Positions 59,952 to 64,000 of a DNA stretch of 64,000 bases are shown here, piece after piece. The DNA is from Pseudolysinimonas_A sp947085045 (GTDB lineage Bacteria > Actinomycetota > Actinomycetes > Actinomycetales > Microbacteriaceae), in NCBI GenBank assembly GCA_947085045.1, contig CAMTUU010000014.1:62001-126000 (forward strand), written 5' to 3'. How positions within the stretch are numbered: position 1 is the stretch's first letter; each line of letters begins with the position of its first letter. Under the pieces are notes generated by a model, which saw only the letters and a program-made list of their open reading frames with translations, did not search any database and was not told the DNA's origin. The translations under genes and the position numbers were made by a program.

Positions 59952-60686
59952 CTATCGGATGCCGAGGCCGGCGTGTTCGAGGTCGGCGAGATGGAATCGC
60001 CAGACGTGCTGTTCGTTGAAGGCCGGTCCGAGATCGGGCAGATCGTCGAGGTCGGCCGGCGCCACAGCGGCCGGCGTCACACCAGCCTGAAGGACCTGCA
60101 GCTGGATGCGAGCGAGGGCGTCGACGTTGATCGCGTTGATGACGGCGGATTCGACACTCGATCCTGTCGCCGTGAGCCCGTGGCCACGGAGTAGGCAGAC
60201 CGGGCGATCGCCGAGGGCGTCGACCATGGCGCTGCCGAGCGCGTCCGAGCGGATCAAGACCGACCGGGCAAAAGTGGGGATGCCCGCCAGAGCCATTCGC
60301 ATCGCCGGGATGTTGTAGGCACCCACCACGCCCAGAAGAGGGACACCGATCAGCGTCAATGCGACGACGGCTGGCGGGTGGGCGTGCACGACCGCGCTCA
60401 CATCCGGGCGTGCGCGGAGGGTGGCGAGATGCAATGGCAGCTCGTTCGGCGCCGAGTATCCGTCGGGCAGCTCGGTACTCCCATCGAGGCGGACCAGGTG
60501 GATGTCGTCGGGCTGCGTGAACTTCAGCCCGCGTTCTTCGCGGCCTCTGCAGCGCACGAGCAGGGAGTCTTCGCCCACTCGAAGGCTGATGTGCCCCAGG
60601 ATGTCGTCCACGAGCCCTCGCAGAGCGAGGATGCGGCATCCCTCGGCGACGAGCAGCCGTTCCTCTGAGTAGTCGGTCACCTGCAT
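59952..60686 (-). CDS. class II aldolase/adducin family protein
   Basis: A 244-residue zinc-dependent aldolase or decarboxylase-like protein of the fuculose-phosphate aldolase family. ALRGLVDDILGHISLRV, RPDVSAVVHAHPPAVVAL (zinc-binding HAH), and LLRGHGLTATGSSVESAVINAIN with a further histidine are present. The length fits. ATG 60686 was chosen; an in-frame ATG at 60752 would add 22 polar residues. It is divergent from the dioxygenase operon across 113 bp, which must hold both promoters. Relatives act on hydroxylated, carboxylated aromatic intermediates in some dioxygenase pathways. Confidence 0.88.
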   Translation of the reverse strand: MQVTDYSEERLLVAEGCRILALRGLVDDILGHISLRVGEDSLLVRCRGREERGLKFTQPDDIHLVRLDGSTELPDGYSAPNELPLHLATLRARPDVSAVVHAHPPAVVALTLIGVPLLGVVGAYNIPAMRMALAGIPTFARSVLIRSDALGSAMVDALGDRPVCLLRGHGLTATGSSVESAVINAINVDALARIQLQVLQAGVTPAAVAPADLDDLPDLGPAFNEQHVWRFHLADLEHAGLGIR

Positions 60687-60799
60687 TCCGTGCTTCTCCA
60701 ATCGATCCGGTGGTCGTTCTCCAATTGACCGCTTCCGCACATCAGAGTACATTTCTGCTAGACAGATAACAATCCATACTTCGACGGAGCGTTCAAGAT

Positions 60800-62173
60800 A
60801 TGACAGACCACACGATCTACGACGATGTCAGACGCGGCATGATCCCTGCCCACATCTACAACGACGAAGAGATCTTCGCGCTCGAGCGGGAGCGCTTGTT
60901 CAGTCGCGCGTGGATCTTCGTGGGTCACGAATCAGAGATCCCTCAGCCCGGCGACTACGTGGTGCGGCGAGTGCTCGACGACTCGTTCATCGTGGTGCGC
61001 GACGAGAGTGGCTCCGTCAAGGCGATGTTCAACATGTGCCTGCACCGAGGAATGCAGGTGTGCCGGGCGGAAATGGGCAACGCCTCGCACTTCCGCTGCC
61101 CGTATCACGGCTGGTCGTACCGCAACGACGGACGAATCGTGGGGCTGCCGTTCCACGAAGAGGCGTACGGTGGCGAGGCTGGCTTCAATCGCAAGGGAGC
61201 CCGCCTGCTTCCGGCGCCGAGCCTCGACAGCTACAACGGGTTGATCTTCATCAGCATGGATCCGGATGCGCCACCGCTGATCGACTACCTCGGCGATTTC
61301 GCTTTCTATCTCGACTACTACACGAAGCAGAGCTCCTCGGGCATCGAGCTCCGCGGCCCGCAGCGCTGGCGGGTGAAGGCGAACTGGAAGATCGGCGCAG
61401 AGAACTTCGCCGGCGACATGTACCACACGCCACAGACCCACACCTCGGTGGTCGAGATCGGCCTCTTCCGCGAACCGAAGGCGGAGAAGCGTAAAGACGG
61501 CAACACGTACTGGGCGGGCAACGGCGGAGGCACGACCTACAAGCTTCCGGAGGGAACGCTCGAGGAGCGGCTGCGCTACGTGGGCTACCCCGACGAGATG
61601 ATCGACCGGATGAAGGAGGTCTGGTCCCAGGACCAGCTCAATGTGATCGGCGAGAACGGCTTCATGATCTCGGCGGCCTCGATCTTCCCGAACATGAGCT
61701 TCGTGCACAACTGGCCGAAGGTGGAAGACGGCGACGACGTGCTCCCGTTCATCTCGATCCGTACCTGGCAGCCGATCAGCGAGAACGAGACCGAGGTGCT
61801 TTCCTGGTTCGCCGTCGACGCAGCGGCACCGGAGGAGTTCAAGGCTCTGTCGTACAAGGCGTACCTGATGTGCTTCGGCAGCACGGGGATGTTCGAGCAG
61901 GACGATGTGGAGAACTGGGTGTCCCTTACGAACACCGCGAAAGGGAATATGGCGCGGCGCTTGCTGCTGAACAGCCGGATGGGCGTGCTGAAAGACGGCA
62001 GATTCGTCGTGGAGCCGCTCGGACCGGACGCGTTCTCTGGCCCGGGCGTGGCCCACGTCGGTTACGGAGAGTACAACCAGCGGCATCTGCTCGAGCGCTG
62101 GGCGGACTACCTCGAGACGGAGCCGACCGCGCTGATCATCTCGTCGGTGGGGATGCCGGAGGGGCTGTCATGA
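60800..62173 (+). CDS. aromatic-ring-hydroxylating dioxygenase, alpha subunit (Rieske)
   Basis: A 457-residue catalytic subunit. The Rieske cluster motif C80-x-H82-x17-C100-x2-H103 (CLHRG...CPYHGW) is exact. The mononuclear iron site has D206, H209 and H214 in NFAGDMYHTPQTH, and a later acidic ligand near residue 375. It belongs to the benzoate/biphenyl/phenylpropionate type that cis-dihydroxylates aromatic rings with oxygen and electrons from ferredoxin. It is the first gene of a tightly overlapping operon. Confidence 0.94.
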   Translation: MTDHTIYDDVRRGMIPAHIYNDEEIFALERERLFSRAWIFVGHESEIPQPGDYVVRRVLDDSFIVVRDESGSVKAMFNMCLHRGMQVCRAEMGNASHFRCPYHGWSYRNDGRIVGLPFHEEAYGGEAGFNRKGARLLPAPSLDSYNGLIFISMDPDAPPLIDYLGDFAFYLDYYTKQSSSGIELRGPQRWRVKANWKIGAENFAGDMYHTPQTHTSVVEIGLFREPKAEKRKDGNTYWAGNGGGTTYKLPEGTLEERLRYVGYPDEMIDRMKEVWSQDQLNVIGENGFMISAASIFPNMSFVHNWPKVEDGDDVLPFISIRTWQPISENETEVLSWFAVDAAAPEEFKALSYKAYLMCFGSTGMFEQDDVENWVSLTNTAKGNMARRLLLNSRMGVLKDGRFVVEPLGPDAFSGPGVAHVGYGEYNQRHLLERWADYLETEPTALIISSVGMPEGLS

Positions 62174-62757
62174 CCGAGGCGCGCTGGGTTCGACTGAAAG
62201 AGTCGCCGCTCGGAGCACATACGACCAAAGCCACGCGGGTGGGGAGTTCGTTGTCGTTCTCGGACGGCCTGCATCTGGAGACGCACAGGTGGCTCGTCGA
62301 AGAGGCATACATCCTCGACGAGCAGCGGTACGAGGACTGGCTCGACCTCATCGCCGACGATGTGCACTACATCATGCCCGTGCAGGTCACTACCGCGCTC
62401 GGCGCCGGGTACTCGACGTCTCCGGGCATGGCGCATTGGGACGAGAACAAGTACTCCCTGAGCCGGCGGGTCGCCCGCTTCCTCACGGAACACGCCTGGA
62501 CAGAGGATCCGCCCTCCCGGCTCCGTCACTTCGTCACGAACGTGCGCACCTTCGAGAGCGACGTCCCGGGCGAGGTCGTCGTCGATTCTGCGGTGCTTCT
62601 TTTCCGCAGTCGCGGCGACGTGCACGAGCCCGCGGTGATCTCGGCCGGCCGCGAAGACGTTCTGCGACGTGTCGGCGGCGGGTTGCAGCTCGCACGCCGA
62701 ACCATCACGGTCGACGAGTCGGTCTTGCGCACACAGAATCTGGCGATCTTCCTATGA
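62170..62757 (+). CDS. aromatic-ring-hydroxylating dioxygenase, beta subunit
   Basis: A 195-residue structural subunit with an NTF2-like fold: WLVEEAYILDEQRYEDWLDLIADDVHYIMP, RLRHFVTNVRTFES, VLLFRSRGDVHEPAVISAGREDVLRR, and LARRTITVDESVLRTQNLAIFL, the last being the signature end of the beta-subunit family. It overlaps the alpha subunit gene by ATGA and the next gene by ATGA. It forms an alpha3beta3 hexamer in known enzymes. Confidence 0.93.
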   Translation: MTEARWVRLKESPLGAHTTKATRVGSSLSFSDGLHLETHRWLVEEAYILDEQRYEDWLDLIADDVHYIMPVQVTTALGAGYSTSPGMAHWDENKYSLSRRVARFLTEHAWTEDPPSRLRHFVTNVRTFESDVPGEVVVDSAVLLFRSRGDVHEPAVISAGREDVLRRVGGGLQLARRTITVDESVLRTQNLAIFL

Positions 62758-63080
62758 AACTCGAATGGGAAGGCGAAGAGGACGACCGCATCGCGGCCAT
62801 CGCAGCAGCAGACGAACGTCAGCGGCTCGAAGACCAGCGGGTAGGGGCTCCGATCTCGATCGCCAATGAGTTCTCGGAGATCCGGGTATCTCGCGTGGAG
62901 ACACGCAACGGCTCCCGGCTCCTGATCGAGTCGCCGCGATCCGGGCAGTGGGTCGCTCTCGATCCGCTCGAGCTCGAGGCGCTGACCTGGCAGACTACGG
63001 CGACGTTCTCCGCCATGATCGCCCAACCGTTCGCACCGATGTTCCCTGAGATAACGCCTGAAGAAGCAGGAGAGGAGTGA
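62754..63080 (+). CDS. small unknown protein within the dioxygenase operon
   Basis: A 108-residue protein (MKLEWEGEEDDRIAAIAAADERQRL, ISIANEFSEIRVSRVETRNGSRLLIESPRSGQWVALDPLELEALTW, then a hydrophobic and acidic tail). No cofactor motif. It overlaps the beta subunit stop and lies 3 bp before the ferredoxin gene, so it is surely translated with them. A role as an assembly or stability factor for the dioxygenase is conceivable but not shown. Confidence 0.8.
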   Translation: MKLEWEGEEDDRIAAIAAADERQRLEDQRVGAPISIANEFSEIRVSRVETRNGSRLLIESPRSGQWVALDPLELEALTWQTTATFSAMIAQPFAPMFPEITPEEAGEE

Positions 63081-63083
63081 CAC

Positions 63084-63281
63084 ATGCCTGTCGTGAAAGC
63101 GGATCTCGGGCTCTGTCAGGGCTACGCCAACTGCATCATGGCCGCGGGAGACTATTTCGATCTCGATGACGACGGCGTCGTGATCCTGCTCAGAACAGAG
63201 GTCGACGAGGCCGACCGGAAACGGGTCACCGAGGCGGCGAACAGCTGCCCGGTTTCCGCGCTCCGGGTGGAAGACGAATGA
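63084..63281 (+). CDS. small ferredoxin (3Fe-4S type) of the dioxygenase system
   Basis: A 65-residue ferredoxin. Cysteines C11, C17 and C55 (GLCQGYANCIMAAG... NSCPVSAL) fit the single-cluster 3Fe-4S or 4Fe-4S ferredoxins of actinobacterial P450 and dioxygenase systems. It carries electrons from the reductase encoded next to the Rieske oxygenase. It overlaps the reductase start by ATGA. Confidence 0.92.
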   Translation: MPVVKADLGLCQGYANCIMAAGDYFDLDDDGVVILLRTEVDEADRKRVTEAANSCPVSALRVEDE

Positions 63282-64000
63282 CGACAGCGATTGTCGGTGC
63301 GTCGATCGCGGGGGTACGGGCCGCGCAGGCGCTTCGGGCAGAGGGGTATCGCGGAGACGTTGTGCTCATCGGCTCCGAGCCCGTGCTGCCCTACGACAAG
63401 CCGCCGCTGTCGAAGGGATACCTCGTCGGTGCAGGTGCAGCCGAGGTCACGCTCCTCACGGCGGCGGAGGCGCTCGAGCTTAACATCGACCTTCGTCTCG
63501 GTGTGCCGGCGGTAGGTCTGGACCGTGCGTTGTCGGAGCTCCGGCTGGCGAATGGACGGCGGGTCGGCTTCGATGACCTCGTGGTGGCGACCGGCGTCCG
63601 CGCGCGGCCGTCGCCGTGGGGTGAAGGCGAGGGAATCCATGTGCTGCGGACACTCGACGACGCAGACCGGCTGCGCGCCGAGCTAGTTCCCGATCGCAGG
63701 ATCATCGTCATCGGAGCGGGCTTCATCGGCGCCGAGGTCGCCGCGACCGCTCTTGGGCTCGGAGTCGATGTCACCCTGGTCTCGGCGACACGCGACCTGA
63801 TGTCACGCCGGCTCGGTGACGAGATTGGCGCCCTCTTCTCGCAGAAGCACTCCCGGCATGGCGTACATGCGGTTCTCGGACGGACGGTCGCGCAGATCGA
63901 CGGTGCGAAGGGAGACTTCCGCGTGCTCCTGGATGACGGTTCCGAGCTCCACGGTGATGTCGTCGTCATCGGCATCGGGGCAGTGCCGAACGTCGAATGG
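63278..64000 (+). CDS. FAD-dependent ferredoxin reductase (partial, cut by window end)
   Basis: The first 241 residues of an NAD(P)H:ferredoxin reductase of the BphA4/ThcD type: FAD site TTAIVGASIAGVRAAQALRAEG, LPYDKPPLSKGYL, LVVATGVRARP, the NADH site RIIVIGAGFIGAEVAATAL, and DVVVIGIGAVPNVEW. It completes the electron chain NADH to FAD to ferredoxin to Rieske oxygenase. The C-terminal part lies beyond the window. Confidence 0.93.
   Translation, partial: MTTAIVGASIAGVRAAQALRAEGYRGDVVLIGSEPVLPYDKPPLSKGYLVGAGAAEVTLLTAAEALELNIDLRLGVPAVGLDRALSELRLANGRRVGFDDLVVATGVRARPSPWGEGEGIHVLRTLDDADRLRAELVPDRRIIVIGAGFIGAEVAATALGLGVDVTLVSATRDLMSRRLGDEIGALFSQKHSRHGVHAVLGRTVAQIDGAKGDFRVLLDDGSELHGDVVVIGIGAVPNVEW

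Overview
The window is high-GC DNA from an actinomycete, most probably a member of Microbacteriaceae (Microbacterium-like). This rests on the base composition, the frequent GTG starts and ATGA overlaps, and family content such as a DUF5997 gene next to a LysR sensor-domain-only gene, a DUF222/HNH protein, MhuD, and CitAB-type control of a TctCBA transporter. No species call is possible without a search.

Region 1 (1-23000) is mostly core chromosome. It holds a CDP-alcohol phosphatidyltransferase, a DUF1295 membrane enzyme, a Nudix hydrolase, an S4 RNA-binding protein, glutathione peroxidase, a luciferase-like oxidoreductase, an aminotransferase, tmk-mug, an ATP-dependent DNA ligase facing a LigD-type polymerase, a fumarate reductase/SDH-type flavoprotein with a divergent LysR gene, a 5'-3' exonuclease, pta-ackA, rlmN and an orphan histidine kinase. 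Two scars lie in it: a decayed aminoglycoside 2'-N-acetyltransferase-like gene (5236-5584), and a deletion junction near 11670 that joins the 3' end of a phosphotransferase gene to the 3' end of an ABC ATPase gene.

Region 2 (about 23046-30120) is a transposon-like insertion. A decayed IS1380-type 5' end lies on the left and an IS1380 element with an intact transposase lies on the right, in the same orientation. Between them are a 2Fe-2S ferredoxin, two related ArsR regulators, a P1B-4 metal ATPase, a MhuD-type heme-degrading enzyme and an MFS exporter. Together they look like a heme/iron (or cobalt) stress cassette.

Region 3 (30151-45607) returns to the chromosome: a large secreted-plus-membrane protein with a glycoside-hydrolase-like part, an ACT protein, a CitAB-like two-component system divergent from tctCBA, a broken ychJ, the DUF5997/LysR-like pair, a methyltransferase-like membrane protein, yaeQ, tRNA-Pro(GGG), a DUF222/HNH protein and a uvrA-like gene that stops in its second ATPase half.

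Region 4 (45608 to at least 58209) is an integrated mobile element whose left edge cuts the uvrA-like gene. It carries a large serine recombinase, a small ORF, an IS481 copy with a 6-bp target duplication, a perfect DnaA box followed by an array of seven 27-29 bp palindromes of two alternating core types, two AraC paralogues (one frameshifted), an NmrA-like reductase, an MFS exporter with an internal stop, a TetR gene with two matched operators, a MobF relaxase-helicase with a hairpin over its ribosome binding site, and a toxin-antitoxin pair. No type IV secretion genes are visible, so it looks mobilizable rather than self-transmissible.

Region 5 (59066-64000) is a catabolic cluster: an aldo/keto reductase and a class II aldolase on the minus strand, divergent from a tightly overlapping operon for a Rieske ring-hydroxylating dioxygenase (alpha, beta, a small unknown protein, ferredoxin, and a ferredoxin reductase cut by the window end). 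Whether this belongs to the mobile element cannot be decided, because the missing 3' part of the uvrA-like gene is not seen before the window ends.
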